In this document: positions 25,316 to 33,758 of the stretch, piece after piece
How the letters are laid out: every line of letters starts with the position of its first letter
Numbering within the stretch: position 1 is the stretch's first letter
Source of the DNA: SMWN01 sp965261165
Lineage (GTDB): Bacteria; Pseudomonadota; Gammaproteobacteria; Eutrophobiales; Eutrophobiaceae
Reading direction: 5' to 3'
NCBI GenBank assembly: GCA_965261165.1
Contig: OZ253445.1
Coordinates: forward strand, 124,001 to 188,000
Length of the DNA: 64,000 bases
The notes under the pieces: model-generated
Told to the model about the DNA's origin: nothing
Seen by the model: the letters and a program-made list of their open reading frames with translations, nothing else
Databases searched by the model: none
Position numbers and translations under genes: made by a program

Positions 25316-25846
25316 TTAATAATCCATAGTTAAATGTTCTTCAATAAGTTTGCATTCACGCGTGGCTTTTTGGGTAATGTAGATATTGGCAAACACGCCG
25401 GATAAGGCAGCCACCATGCCTGCCATCGTCGGGACTGTGGCGCGGGAGACACCACCAGCCATGGATTTGGCATCACCTCCTCCGGTAATTGATAGAATCG
25501 TGAACACCTCGATCATACCGGTCACGGTACCGAGCAAGCCAAATAAGGGACAGATGGCGATCATTGTCTTGATGAGCGCAAGATTCTGTTCAATCTTGAG
25601 ACGCGTTTCGGAAATAAGCTTGTCACGTATCGCATGTGCGGCCCAGGATTTGCGTTCCGGACGTGCTTCCCACACAGCCATTACTTGCTTTGCATCTTGC
25701 TGATACCCCGCGAAATAATACCAGAAACGTTCCAGCATCAGTACCCACATAAAGAAAGTGAGTACTACGATTAAATAGAGTACCGGCCCACCGGAATTAA
25801 AAAAATTGTTAATTGCCTCCAGCGCGTCTAGTAAAAACAAGAGCAT
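25316..25846 (-). CDS. exbB: ExbB/TolQ-family proton channel
   Basis: 176 residues with three membrane segments: near residues 15-38 (NSGGPVLYLIVVLTFFMWVL), about 90-115 (IAICPLFGLLGTVTGMIEVF) and about 125-155 (GVSRATVPTMAGMVAALSGV). The LLGTVTGMI motif is shared with TolQ and MotA. It forms the proton-conducting oligomer with ExbD. It is the smaller of two ExbB-like genes in this operon, which is normal for TonB2 systems. Confidence 0.92.
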   Translation of the reverse strand: MLLFLLDALEAINNFFNSGGPVLYLIVVLTFFMWVLMLERFWYYFAGYQQDAKQVMAVWEARPERKSWAAHAIRDKLISETRLKIEQNLALIKTMIAICPLFGLLGTVTGMIEVFTILSITGGGDAKSMAGGVSRATVPTMAGMVAALSGVFANIYITQKATRECKLIEEHLTMDY

Positions 25847-25880
25847 AATGAAATGAACCTTCTATCGCTTACCGGCTGGT

Positions 25881-27302
25881 TTAAGCGCCTGAACGCTCAG
25901 CAACAATCCCTACGCTTTGCTCTTCCAGGATGTGCAATAATTTCTTCGCCTTACCATTTAACAACGTGTGTAATAACAAGGTCGGTATGGCAACCATCAA
26001 TCCCAACACGGTGGTTACCAGCGCACTGGATATACCTCCGGCCATGGCCTTGAGATCACCTGCCCCATAAATGGTAATGGCCTGAAACACGATGATCATA
26101 CCGGTCACGGTTCCCAATAAGCCCAGTAGTGGTGCGACCATGGCAATAATCTTGAGTAACGATAAACCTGATTGGATCTTCGGACTTTCCTTCAAGATCG
26201 CCTCGCCCATCTTTAATTCTAGACTTTCAGTATCCGAGCCTTGATTGTCTTTAGCCACCTTGAGGATCCGTCCCAGTGGGTTACTCGTAGTTAATTCTTT
26301 GTGCTTGAGTTGACTGTTGATTTTACGGGAAGTTGAGGTCAGGACGATAAAACGCCATAGGGCAACGAACAAGGCAAAAATACCCACACAGGTAATGATA
26401 TAGCCCACCTGACGACCTTGTTGCCAACGCTCTTTCAGGGTCGGTGTATTAATAATCGCCTTTAAAAAGCCCCCGCCGGATGCCCCAGTGGGGTCAATGC
26501 CAGTCGGGGTTATGCCCGAGGAGGAGATCTGCAAAGACTTGGCGTAAGGAGAGAGGCCGGTTGGTTGCCGAGGGAGTACAGAGACGCTGCGGGTATCGAC
26601 ATCATAAGACAGATAGTCACCCTTTGAGACCAGATTAAAGAGGCCGATACGAACGATTTCTTGTTGTTTTTCTGTGCCAACACTTGTTTTGTATTTTACG
26701 ATGCGTCCAGACTCGGTCATCTCTCGGTGTAATTCATACCAAACCTGTTCGATTTCTTCTATCGTCGGTAGATCGGTATCGCTGTTCATTTTTTTAATCA
26801 GTTTACTTAAAAAAGCTTCCCTGTCCGAAAACTGGCTGGCGGTAATGGAGTTACGAAAGCGACTCCACATATCGCCCGCTGCCCCAGTCAGATGTCCAAA
26901 CAATTCTTTCAGTGAACCCAATCGTTCATTACGTTGCCGCCGCTTCTCTTCGACCAGCAGTTCATTGGCATTAAAACGCTCTTCTAGGGCAGCACTCTTT
27001 GCCTCCAAGGTCTGTATGTCTGCCTGCGCTTGCCTGATACGTGCTTCTTGTTGCGCTTTTTCCGCAATAAATACCTGTTCACGTTTTTTATTGTCGGCGG
27101 CATCCTGGCTGCGCCCTGCTTTGACCTGCTGCAACAATTTATCCATGGATAAGGGTTTATCTGCCGCCTGGCTGGCAACAGGTAGATTTAATGCAATCAA
27201 TAATAGCGGGAGTAATGCGGAGAATGAAATACGTTTTGTATGTCGGGAGGTTTTCCCTTGTGTTGTTTTCCCTTGCGTTGTTTTCCCTTGTGTTGTTTTC
27301 AT
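25881..27302 (-). CDS. TtpC-like MotA/TolQ/ExbB protein with N-terminal coiled coil
   Basis: 473 residues. A signal-like hydrophobic segment lies near residues 27-47 and a periplasmic coiled coil follows (about 50-160, KAQQEARIRQAQADIQTLEA). A linker leads to the ExbB-type three-helix channel domain at about 285-460 (SGLSLLKIIAMVAPLLGLLG; GGISSALVTTVLGLMVAIP). TtpC in Vibrio is essential for TonB2 function and has this architecture. The N-terminus contains three copies of KTTQG encoded by a 15-base tandem repeat. The start overlaps the upstream DUF3450 gene by four bases. Confidence 0.88.
   Translation of the reverse strand: MKTTQGKTTQGKTTQGKTSRHTKRISFSALLPLLLIALNLPVASQAADKPLSMDKLLQQVKAGRSQDAADNKKREQVFIAEKAQQEARIRQAQADIQTLEAKSAALEERFNANELLVEEKRRQRNERLGSLKELFGHLTGAAGDMWSRFRNSITASQFSDREAFLSKLIKKMNSDTDLPTIEEIEQVWYELHREMTESGRIVKYKTSVGTEKQQEIVRIGLFNLVSKGDYLSYDVDTRSVSVLPRQPTGLSPYAKSLQISSSGITPTGIDPTGASGGGFLKAIINTPTLKERWQQGRQVGYIITCVGIFALFVALWRFIVLTSTSRKINSQLKHKELTTSNPLGRILKVAKDNQGSDTESLELKMGEAILKESPKIQSGLSLLKIIAMVAPLLGLLGTVTGMIIVFQAITIYGAGDLKAMAGGISSALVTTVLGLMVAIPTLLLHTLLNGKAKKLLHILEEQSVGIVAERSGA
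27251..27295. repeat. Three tandem 15-base units inside the ttpC-like start region
   Basis: On the plus strand the unit TTTTCCCTTGTGTTG occurs three times, the middle copy with one change (GCGTTG). Each unit encodes five residues (KTTQG) in frame right after the start codon. Unit number could therefore vary without shifting the frame. Confidence 0.9.
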
Positions 27303-28081
27303 TGGGCGACCTCTGGTGCCGCTATAGGCAGGGTTAATATGCCGATAGAAGCTTGTTTTTTGGCCATCTTGATGCCATTACGAATGGGGTTACGGTAAGT
27401 CACGTTATCCAACACTTCCCAGATTTTCTCTTTCTTATTCCAACTGGCCGATGTCTGAGTGTCTTTGCTTTGACACACCATGGCAATGCGCCCTACTCGC
27501 AACACATCTACTTCTTGTTTAACGCCATTTAAAGAAACAATATCTTGATAACTATCTATCTTGCGTCCGTATTCATTTTCTATCTGGTAGGCTTCGATTA
27601 CCTGACGAAACTTCTCTGCCACGTCAACGTCTGCGGCCACTAAACTCTCCTGAATAAACGCCATCCGTTCCTGCCGTTCGGCTGTATTAAAGGGTAAATC
27701 TAGTTCTATAAATTGTTCCAGACTGTCTGCCATTTTCGTCACTAATGGTCCCATTTGTCGCTCGATCAATGCCACATGGGTTATCGATTCCTCAAAACGT
27801 TTAATCAAATCTTCCTGACTCGTCACTTGGGTCGATAACTGCTCGTTATAGGTCTTCAACCCTTCAATTTGTTTCAATAATGCGCGATATTGAATCAAGC
27901 GCTCTTGCGCACCTTCTACGATTTTGTCTATTTTCTTTTGTGATTGCTCCGCTTCGACCAATTTTCTCTCTCCAACTTGTTGCGCTTCATTCAGCTTGGC
28001 AGCAAACACAAGACTTGATAGAGAGATCGAGAGCGCCCCTAAGAGCAGCGCTTCTGTAAGGTAATTGGTTTTATTTTTCAT
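27299..28081 (-). CDS. DUF3450-family periplasmic protein, first gene of the TonB2 operon
   Basis: 260 residues. A signal peptide (TEALLLGALSISLSSLVFAA) is followed by a long coiled coil to about residue 110 (EQSQKKIDKIVEGAQERLIQ), the family core (LDLPFNTAERQERMAFIQES; KFRQVIEAYQIENEYGRKID) and a C-terminal part including VLRVGRIAMVCQSKDTQTSA. DUF3450 proteins regularly stand in front of ttpC-exbB-exbD-tonB. A periplasmic role in coupling energy transduction is inferred from that context. Confidence 0.85.
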   Translation of the reverse strand: MKNKTNYLTEALLLGALSISLSSLVFAAKLNEAQQVGERKLVEAEQSQKKIDKIVEGAQERLIQYRALLKQIEGLKTYNEQLSTQVTSQEDLIKRFEESITHVALIERQMGPLVTKMADSLEQFIELDLPFNTAERQERMAFIQESLVAADVDVAEKFRQVIEAYQIENEYGRKIDSYQDIVSLNGVKQEVDVLRVGRIAMVCQSKDTQTSASWNKKEKIWEVLDNVTYRNPIRNGIKMAKKQASIGILTLPIAAPEVAQ

Positions 28082-28404
28082 ACTTAAAAATACCTTGGTT
28101 TAATTTATATTTTCAGATATCCATTAATAGAGAGCTAGGCAATTGAGGCAATTACTACTCCTAATAATAGGGATAAGTAACAATCAATTGAATCTAACTT
28201 CCCATCCTTGGATATTAGCTCACACAATGTTGAGGTTCACTAGCTACTGCAGGGTATCAAATATTATGCGAATATCCTTTAATAATATAGATGATATTAT
28301 TAAAGGTAATGGGATGTTTTTAAGCCTTGGGGAGTCTTGGTTTGATGATTATTGGATGAATTACAACAAAATAACAATACCTGACGGAAAAGGCGGATGA
28401 ATAA
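28082..28404. other. Gap before the dead methyltransferase; contains a large perfect dyad
   Basis: A plus-strand frame ending at 28400 (last part MRISFNNIDDIIKGNGMFLS) stops four bases before the methyltransferase ATG. It may be a small co-transcribed gene or a remnant; no family recognised. It contains a 13-base perfect inverted repeat at 28276-28306. Confidence 0.3.
28276..28306. repeat. 13-bp perfect inverted repeat with 5-base spacer
   Basis: CCTTTAATAATAT (28276-28288), spacer AGATG, then ATATTATTAAAGG (28294-28306). It is A+T-rich but long enough to be unusual. It lies about 100 bases upstream of the methyltransferase reading frame and could be an operator or a hairpin. Confidence 0.6.
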
Positions 28405-29359
28405 ATGAAAGTAAATGTCCCGCCTATAAAATCTCAAGGCATAAAAACAAAATTAGTTCCCTAGATAAAAACTATTGTTCCTCAAGAATTTAAGGGAAAA
28501 ATGGATAGAGCCTTTTATGGGTACTGGAGTTGTAGCATTTAACCTTGCACCGAAACATGCCTTATTGTGCGATACAAACCCACATTTAGTAAATTTCTAT
28601 CAAGCAATCGCAGACAAAAAAATAACTCCAGAAATAGTAAAACAATACTTAAACGAAGAAGGCGCACAACTATTAAAAAAGGGTGAGTTTCATTATTATG
28701 AATTGAGAGCAAGATTCAATGAAGAGCACCGCCCTCTGGATTTTTTATTTTTGAATAGAGCTGGTTTTAACGGAATGATTCGCTTTAATAAAAAAGGTGG
28801 GTTTAATATTCCTTTTTGCAGAAAACCAGGACGATTCGCACAGGCATATGTAACCAAAATTGTAAATCAAGTTACACATGTTAGCCGGTTATTTGAAGCG
28901 AAAGATTTTGAATTCAAATGCCAGTTATTTGATAAAACTATATCTAGCGCTAGTCCAGACGACATTATTTATTGTGACCCTCCTTACATAGGCAGGCATG
29001 TGTAATATTTTAATGGTTGGGATGATGAGCGAGAACGCAGTCTCTTTAATGCCCTGTCTATATCTCAAAGTAAATTTATCCTGTCAACTTGGCACCATAA
29101 TGATTTCCGAGAAAATGAGTATATAGATTCATTGTGGGATGAGTTTAATATTCTAACAAGGGAGCATTTTTATCATGTAGGTGGAAGTGAAAAAAATAGA
29201 AACCCCATGATTAAAGCGATAATTACAAATTACGATACAGTAATTTTTGAACACCAAGAGCACGAAACGCAGGAGCAATTAATGCGACGAAAGGAGCAAG
29301 CGTCATACGGCGTATCAAGGCACTGCACTCGGACAATTTTTCCGCTGCGCTCCGGTTGA
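28405..29359 (+). pseudogene. D12-class (Dam-like) DNA adenine methyltransferase, inactivated
   Basis: From ATG 28405 the product starts MKVNVPPIKSQGIKTKLVP and meets a TAG where a tryptophan is expected. It resumes IKTIVPQEF, then a one-base insertion in an A-run shifts the frame to KWIEPFMGTGVVAFNLAPKH (the SAM-binding FxGTG motif). The long middle part FHYYELRARFNEEHRPLDFL, FLNRAGFNGMIRFN and the catalytic DPPY in IIYCDPPYIGRHV are intact. A second stop follows before YFNGWDDERERSLFNAL. With two nonsense changes and a frameshift, no full-length enzyme can be made. Similarity fades after about 29240, and the frame stays open to 29359. No intact cognate endonuclease is seen. Confidence 0.85.
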
Positions 29360-29493
29360 TCGACTGGTCGTTTCGCTGCGGCTCAATAACAAATCGTTCG
29401 ACCGGACAGATTCTTCCGGATAATACGATGAAAATCTCGATGATCCGGTGCAATTTACCTGTCAATTCAGGTGGTTAGGCGGTTGACAGGCTT

Positions 29494-29532
29494 TATCGAT
29501 ATGATTATGGTAATACCATACTTGTATCGATA
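29494..29532. promoter_or_regulatory. vapBC promoter/operator with nested dyad symmetry
   Basis: TATCGATA at 29494-29501 and again at 29525-29532 flank a perfect ATGGTA-A-TACCAT dyad at 29507-29519. All are centred on base 29513. A -35 TTGACA lies at 29483-29488 and a -10 TATGGT at 29506-29511 (17-base spacing), so a protein bound to the dyad would cover the -10. This fits autorepression by a VapB-VapC complex of the gene starting at 29543. Confidence 0.65.
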
Positions 29533-29542
29533 GAGGTAGATT

Positions 29543-29749
29543 ATGAGAGCTGTAACAGTTTCCCCAAAATTTCAGGTGGTTATTCCGAAAGATGTCAGAG
29601 AATCCATGGGAATAATTTCAGGACAAAAAGTACAAATGCTGACATATTGCAACCGTATAGAGCTAATTCCCATTAAACCAATGCGTGAAATGAAAGGCTT
29701 CTTAACGGGCATTGATACAGAAATGCCGCGGGATAAAGATCGTATATGA
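29543..29749 (+). CDS. vapB: VapB-type antitoxin, AbrB/SpoVT fold
   Basis: 68 residues. The N-terminal swapped-hairpin DNA-binding domain reads RAVTVSPKFQVVIPKDVRES, the usual KxQVxIPKxxR signature, followed by GQKVQMLTYCNRIELIPIKP. The C-terminal tail (FLTGIDTEMPRDKDRI) would wrap the toxin. A GAGGT ribosome-binding site precedes the start. The stop overlaps the toxin start by four bases. Confidence 0.9.
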   Translation: MRAVTVSPKFQVVIPKDVRESMGIISGQKVQMLTYCNRIELIPIKPMREMKGFLTGIDTEMPRDKDRI

Positions 29750-30126
29750 ATGTAGTAGATTCATCAGCATGGCTGTCCTATTTTTCAGGTGATGCCAATG
29801 CGGAGATATTTTCAAGGCCAATAGAAAATATTGAAGAATTAATTGTTCCTAGCATTACTATCACCGAAGTATTTAAGTTTGTTTTGTGTCAACGCGGTAA
29901 AGATATAGCTCTGGAAGTTATTGCCCATATGGAGCAAGGTAAAGTTGTATCACTTGATAGTTCTTTAGCTATAGATGCCGCGAAATATGGTATTGACTAT
30001 AAATTACCATTAGCTGACAGTATTATTTATGCAACAGGTCAAAAATTTCAAGCTGTAATCTGGACACAAGACATAGATTTTAAATCATTAGAAAGTGTTA
30101 AGTATTACCCTAAAAAAACCACATAA
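29746..30126 (+). CDS. vapC: VapC-type PIN-domain ribonuclease toxin
   Basis: 126 residues with the four acidic PIN positions: D5 in NVVDSSAWL, E41 in TITEVFK, D91 in LPLADSIIYA and D109 in TQDIDF. VapC toxins cleave RNA, often tRNA, and are held inactive by VapB. Start and reading frame overlap vapB by four bases. The pair appears intact, in contrast to the ruined methyltransferase upstream and debris downstream. Confidence 0.92.
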   Translation: MNVVDSSAWLSYFSGDANAEIFSRPIENIEELIVPSITITEVFKFVLCQRGKDIALEVIAHMEQGKVVSLDSSLAIDAAKYGIDYKLPLADSIIYATGQKFQAVIWTQDIDFKSLESVKYYPKKTT

Positions 30127-30238
30127 TCTGAAACGTAACAAGTACGCCGCCCTTTCCTGTCAACGCAGATCGTTAGCTAAGAAGAGGTAATCATGGAATA
30201 AAGATAGGTCAACTGGTTAAGCCCCATCCCATGTAAAG

Positions 30239-30466
30239 AAGATATTCCAACTCTGTGAGGTTACAGATCACAGCGAACTAACCCGCCTTATGGGCAAGAA
30301 ATACTCAAAAAATAATTTTGGCATCAGTTATCCATTCTGCACTGAAGTGACTTCAATTATCCCAGAAAAATCAAGGCGCTATTGGGCCGCTAGTTATTTA
30401 GTACGAGGAAAAACAGTAAGGGTTTCAAGTCAGTGGCCTAAAGCAAATAAGAAGTCAATTTATTAA
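30239..30466 (+). pseudogene. Unrecognised coding remnant
   Basis: An open stretch of 75 codons without a proper start reads VTDHSELTRLMGKKYSKNNF, then SRRYWAASYLVRGKTVRVSS and QWPKANKKSIY. It is protein-like but not assigned. Being close to the dead methyltransferase, a leftover of its restriction enzyme is one possibility. Equally it may be unrelated. Confidence 0.35.
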
Positions 30467-30599
30467 GTATCTCAGAAGCAATATCATCCTTAGAATCTCC
30501 TAGATCAATTAAGGAAAACCAAGGAGTAATAGGTTTTTGTGAAACTTTGACCCTCTATACGACTAGGCGCCCACTCTTAAAAACACACCTTATCTTATT

Positions 30600-30810
30600 G
30601 ATAAACTTAATGATTTATAAGGTATTAAGCTACTTGCACCGATACAAGAGCAGCGACGAGCAAGCATGGTTACCTTTAAAATCAATAGTAGAGATATGGC
30701 CGAAATACATACTAAGTTAATGCATAATAAAGTAATTTTTTGCCAATCATCTGAGGGACATCCATTTCTTACCAAACTTCTATACCACTGTCGAAATAAT
30801 CAATAATTAA
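30600..30810 (+). pseudogene. Class-V aminotransferase-like C-terminal fragment
   Basis: One frame gives GIKLLAPIQEQRRASMVTFK, then INSRDMAEIHTKLMHNKVIF. After a frameshift the next frame ends LRDIHFLPNFYTTVEIINN. The RxSMVTFxI...LHxxL and LxPNFYxTxExI blocks are the C-terminal domain of PLP-dependent class-V aminotransferases (cysteine desulfurase or isopenicillin-epimerase-like). An internal stop precedes GIKLL and the N-terminal two thirds are missing. Clearly non-functional. Confidence 0.55.
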
Positions 30811-30916
30811 CTTTATGTATTATCTTTATATATTTGATTAATATATAATTTTTCTTAATTAATTTTATTGCAATCCTATTCTTAAGCGGATTAGCAGAAC
30901 TAACTGCTGAAGAAGC

Positions 30917-31681
30917 TCAATTCACATCAAATAAATTGAAAAAATTGGCAGTTGTCTGTTCTGCAACTTGTTCGAAACTGATTCCTTTCAATTCAGCAAT
31001 AAATTCGGCTACGTAACGCGTGTATCCCGGCTGGTTAGGCTTTCCCCGATAAGGTACGGGCGTCAGATAAGGTGAGTCTGTTTCGACTAAAATACGCTCT
31101 AATGGAACTTGTTTTGCGACTTCCTGTACCTCTTTGGCATTTTTAAAGGTCACTATCCCAGAAAATGAGATGTAGAAATTTAAATCCATAGCCTTCTGGG
31201 CTGTCTCCCAATCCTCGACAAAGCAATGCATAACGCCACCTACTTCATCAGCACCTTCTTTTTGTAAAATTCGCGTGATGTCTTCGCCAGCTTTACGGGT
31301 ATGAATGATTAAGGGTTTGTTGACTAAATTTGCAGCCTTGATATGCGTACGAAATCTATCTCGTTGCCATTCAAGATCGCCTTCACTCCTAAAATAGTCC
31401 AGGCCAGTCTCACCGATAGCAATGACATGTTCATTCGATGCCAATTCAACCAGCGTTTCTTGGGAAACCTCTTCTTGCATCGTCGTATTCGGATGTACAC
31501 CAACAGAGGCATAAATACGCTCGTATTGTTCAGCCAGATTCAGGATTTCGGGATAGCTATCAAGGTCCACCGAGACACACAACATGTGTTCAACACCTAA
31601 TGCCTTAGCATTGGCAACCACCTCACTGACTTCCATTTCCTTGCCAAGCATCGGAATATGACAATGCGAATCAACAAGCAT
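30917..31681 (-). CDS. tatD: TatD-family metal-dependent DNase
   Basis: 254 residues with the metal ligands of the amidohydrolase-fold family: N-terminal DSHCHI, GETGLDYFR, PLIIHTRKA, HCFVEDW and ETDSPYLTPVPYRGKPN near the C-terminus. Relatives (TatD, YcfH) are Mg-dependent 3'-5' nucleases. The position after holB and pilZ at the end of the fab cluster is that of E. coli ycfH. It is the last gene of a long minus-strand operon. Confidence 0.9.
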   Translation of the reverse strand: MLVDSHCHIPMLGKEMEVSEVVANAKALGVEHMLCVSVDLDSYPEILNLAEQYERIYASVGVHPNTTMQEEVSQETLVELASNEHVIAIGETGLDYFRSEGDLEWQRDRFRTHIKAANLVNKPLIIHTRKAGEDITRILQKEGADEVGGVMHCFVEDWETAQKAMDLNFYISFSGIVTFKNAKEVQEVAKQVPLERILVETDSPYLTPVPYRGKPNQPGYTRYVAEFIAELKGISFEQVAEQTTANFFNLFDVN

Positions 31682-31742
31682 TTCTCAGATCTCAGGTAAA
31701 TTTAAACAAACAAATATCCGACAGATACGGACATGGTGATGA

Positions 31743-32093
31743 TTACATCGTGTGGGTGGGACGGTCAGATGACAAGGCTCCTGCCAATTGCTTTTCTATC
31801 ATGTTCTTGGTCGCGCCTTTATCCAGCTCACTGAATTGTACGCCGATACCAACCGTTTTATTACCTTGAGAACCTTTAGGCGTTATCCAGACAATACGCC
31901 CAGCAACAGGTAATTTTTCCTTGTTTTGCATTACACTTAACAGCATGAATACTTCATCACCTAAATTGTAGGGCTTTGCGGTAGGGATAAACAGACCGCC
32001 ATTTTTGATAAACGACATATAAGAAGCATACAACGCACTCTTGTCATTGATACTTAATGATAGAATACCTTGTCGTGGATCACGTCCAGCCAA
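31743..32093 (-). CDS. PilZ-domain protein (cyclic-di-GMP responsive type)
   Basis: 116 residues. RQGILSLSINDKSALYASYM is followed by LFIPTAKPYNLGDEVFMLLS, then GRIVWITPKGSQGNKTVGIG and VQFSELDKGA. This is the PilZ fold of the short proteins encoded after holB in gammaproteobacteria, which are needed for type IV pilus function in Pseudomonas. The canonical RxxxR and DxSxxG c-di-GMP residues are weak, as in Pseudomonas PilZ itself. It lies 30 bases after holB. Confidence 0.85.
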   Translation of the reverse strand: MAGRDPRQGILSLSINDKSALYASYMSFIKNGGLFIPTAKPYNLGDEVFMLLSVMQNKEKLPVAGRIVWITPKGSQGNKTVGIGVQFSELDKGATKNMIEKQLAGALSSDRPTHTM

Positions 32094-32123
32094 ATGACTG
32101 CACCCCTCTTGTGCTAATGTTTA

Positions 32124-33122
32124 TTATTTAACTTCGTCATTCAAATATTGCCAAGAGATGATAACATCTTCTAATAATCCCTGTGCGTTGTAGCTGATTG
32201 TACTGGTGCTCATGCTATATTTTTCAAGTAATAGATGATAAAAACACACCAACTCCCTTAATTCTAACTGTTTTATCAATTTTTGCAAACGACCTATTGT
32301 CATTGAATCTTTGATTCTGACTGGTTGTGCCAATGATTTAATTCGAATCATATCAGCTAATAACTGTGTCAACCATAACAATATTCGCGATGTTTCGTAA
32401 GACTTCCACTTCTCTGCCACTTTAATAATATCCCCCCGTTTTCCTTTCAGGGCAACCAAATCATCAAGCATGCTCCGCTGGTATTCCATGATATTGTTTT
32501 CCAATATCTCTTCAATCGCCAAAGGTGCGCCACCTGCCATTTTCAATAGATCCTCAACATTGACATCTGGATTCAGGTTTTCACTCACCCAGCGCATTGT
32601 TTCTTCGTCAAAGGCTGGGTTAAAGCTGACATGCTGGCATCGGCTTCTAATAGTGATTGGCAATAAATTTGGCCGATGACTTAGAAGGATCAATAGTGAA
32701 TGCTCAGGCGGCTCCTCTAGTGTTTTTAGTAATGAATTTGCTGCATTTCGATTCATTGCATCAGCAGGGCTAATCACGGCAATTTTGTAACGTCCATACT
32801 GACTTTTAAGGTAGATGGAACCAATCAATTTCCTGATTTCGTCAACTTTAATCTGTTTCCCTGGCTCTTCAGGTTTGATGATAAATAGATCTGGGTGGCT
32901 CTCACCCTGAATTAGATGACATGAACGACAGTCTTCGCAGGCATGATTGTTACCTACTGGATTTTCACATAATAAACTTGCTGTCAGACATTTTGAAAAA
33001 TGTTCTAGCCCGATGCCTATCAATCCAGTAAATAATATCGCATGCGCCATCCTGTCTGACCGATTTGCCAGTTGCACGGTATTCCAGTTCTCGGATTGCC
33101 AAGGGAATGGTTTTATTAGCAT
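32124..33122 (-). CDS. holB: DNA polymerase III subunit delta'
   Basis: 332 residues. The AAA+-like clamp-loader fold shows FTGLIGIGLEHFSKCLTASL (degenerate P-loop), the zinc-binding CEDCRSCHLIQGESHPDL, the sensor region KTLEEPPEHSLLILLSH and RSRCQHVSF. Delta' is the stator of the clamp-loader complex. The start overlaps tmk by seven bases, the conserved tmk-holB pairing. Confidence 0.92.
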   Translation of the reverse strand: MLIKPFPWQSENWNTVQLANRSDRMAHAILFTGLIGIGLEHFSKCLTASLLCENPVGNNHACEDCRSCHLIQGESHPDLFIIKPEEPGKQIKVDEIRKLIGSIYLKSQYGRYKIAVISPADAMNRNAANSLLKTLEEPPEHSLLILLSHRPNLLPITIRSRCQHVSFNPAFDEETMRWVSENLNPDVNVEDLLKMAGGAPLAIEEILENNIMEYQRSMLDDLVALKGKRGDIIKVAEKWKSYETSRILLWLTQLLADMIRIKSLAQPVRIKDSMTIGRLQKLIKQLELRELVCFYHLLLEKYSMSTSTISYNAQGLLEDVIISWQYLNDEVK

Positions 33123-33757
33123 AGACCTTGCTCAAGCAACATTTCTAATATTGATGACTGCACAGTGTCTAGCGGTGGCTCGGCATCAATAATTTTAACC
33201 CTGTTTGGCTCGTCTTGAGCAATTTTCAAGAAGGTATTGCGCACATTCTGAAAAAAATTGACTGTTTCAATTTCAAAACGATCAGCCTCACCTCTGGCCT
33301 TGGTACGAGACAGCCCAGTTTCCACAGACACATCCAACAATAGGGTAAGGTCAGGTTTGAAACCAGACAGCACCCAACCCTCTAGCTGATTAATTTTCTC
33401 AGCGGAGATACCTCGCCCGCCACCTTGATAGGCGTAACTTGAATCGGTAAATCTATCGCAAATAATAACCTTGCCAGCATTTAACCCCGGTAAAATAATT
33501 TGTTGCACATGTTGCACCCTAGCCGCAAACATCAAGAGCAATTCAGTCTCTTCAAACATCGCTTCTTCATTTTTCTTAAGCAAGAGTTCACGTATTCCTT
33601 CGCCTAAAGTTGTCCCTCCCGGCTCGCGAGCTAGAAGCACATCTTTGCCCGCCTGCTGCAATTTCTCAGCAATAAATTGCATATGACTGCTTTTGCCAGC
33701 ACCTTCAATGCCTTCCAGTGTAATCAAGTGGCCTTTTGCTGATACGTCCAGGTACAA
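33116..33757 (-). CDS. tmk: Thymidylate kinase
   Basis: 213 residues. P-loop LEGIEGAGKSSH, the DR[YF] block ICDRFTDSSYAYQGGGRG, and a LID region DVSVETGLSRTKARGEADRF fit bacterial TMPK. It phosphorylates dTMP to dTDP for DNA synthesis. The gene is one base after mltG and overlaps holB. Confidence 0.94.
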   Translation of the reverse strand: MYLDVSAKGHLITLEGIEGAGKSSHMQFIAEKLQQAGKDVLLAREPGGTTLGEGIRELLLKKNEEAMFEETELLLMFAARVQHVQQIILPGLNAGKVIICDRFTDSSYAYQGGGRGISAEKINQLEGWVLSGFKPDLTLLLDVSVETGLSRTKARGEADRFEIETVNFFQNVRNTFLKIAQDEPNRVKIIDAEPPLDTVQSSILEMLLEQGLC

Positions 33758-33758
33758 A

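Larger units (their letters stand above)
30127..30916. other. Decayed region between vapC and tatD
   Basis: About 790 bases without an intact gene. Two coding remnants can be read (listed separately). The rest, including the A+T-rich last 100 bases, shows nothing I can name. Confidence 0.5.

Noticed and set aside
26674..27327. 217-codon plus-strand ORF
   Set aside because: Antisense to the ttpC-like gene, whose domains are clear; serine/arginine-rich shadow composition.
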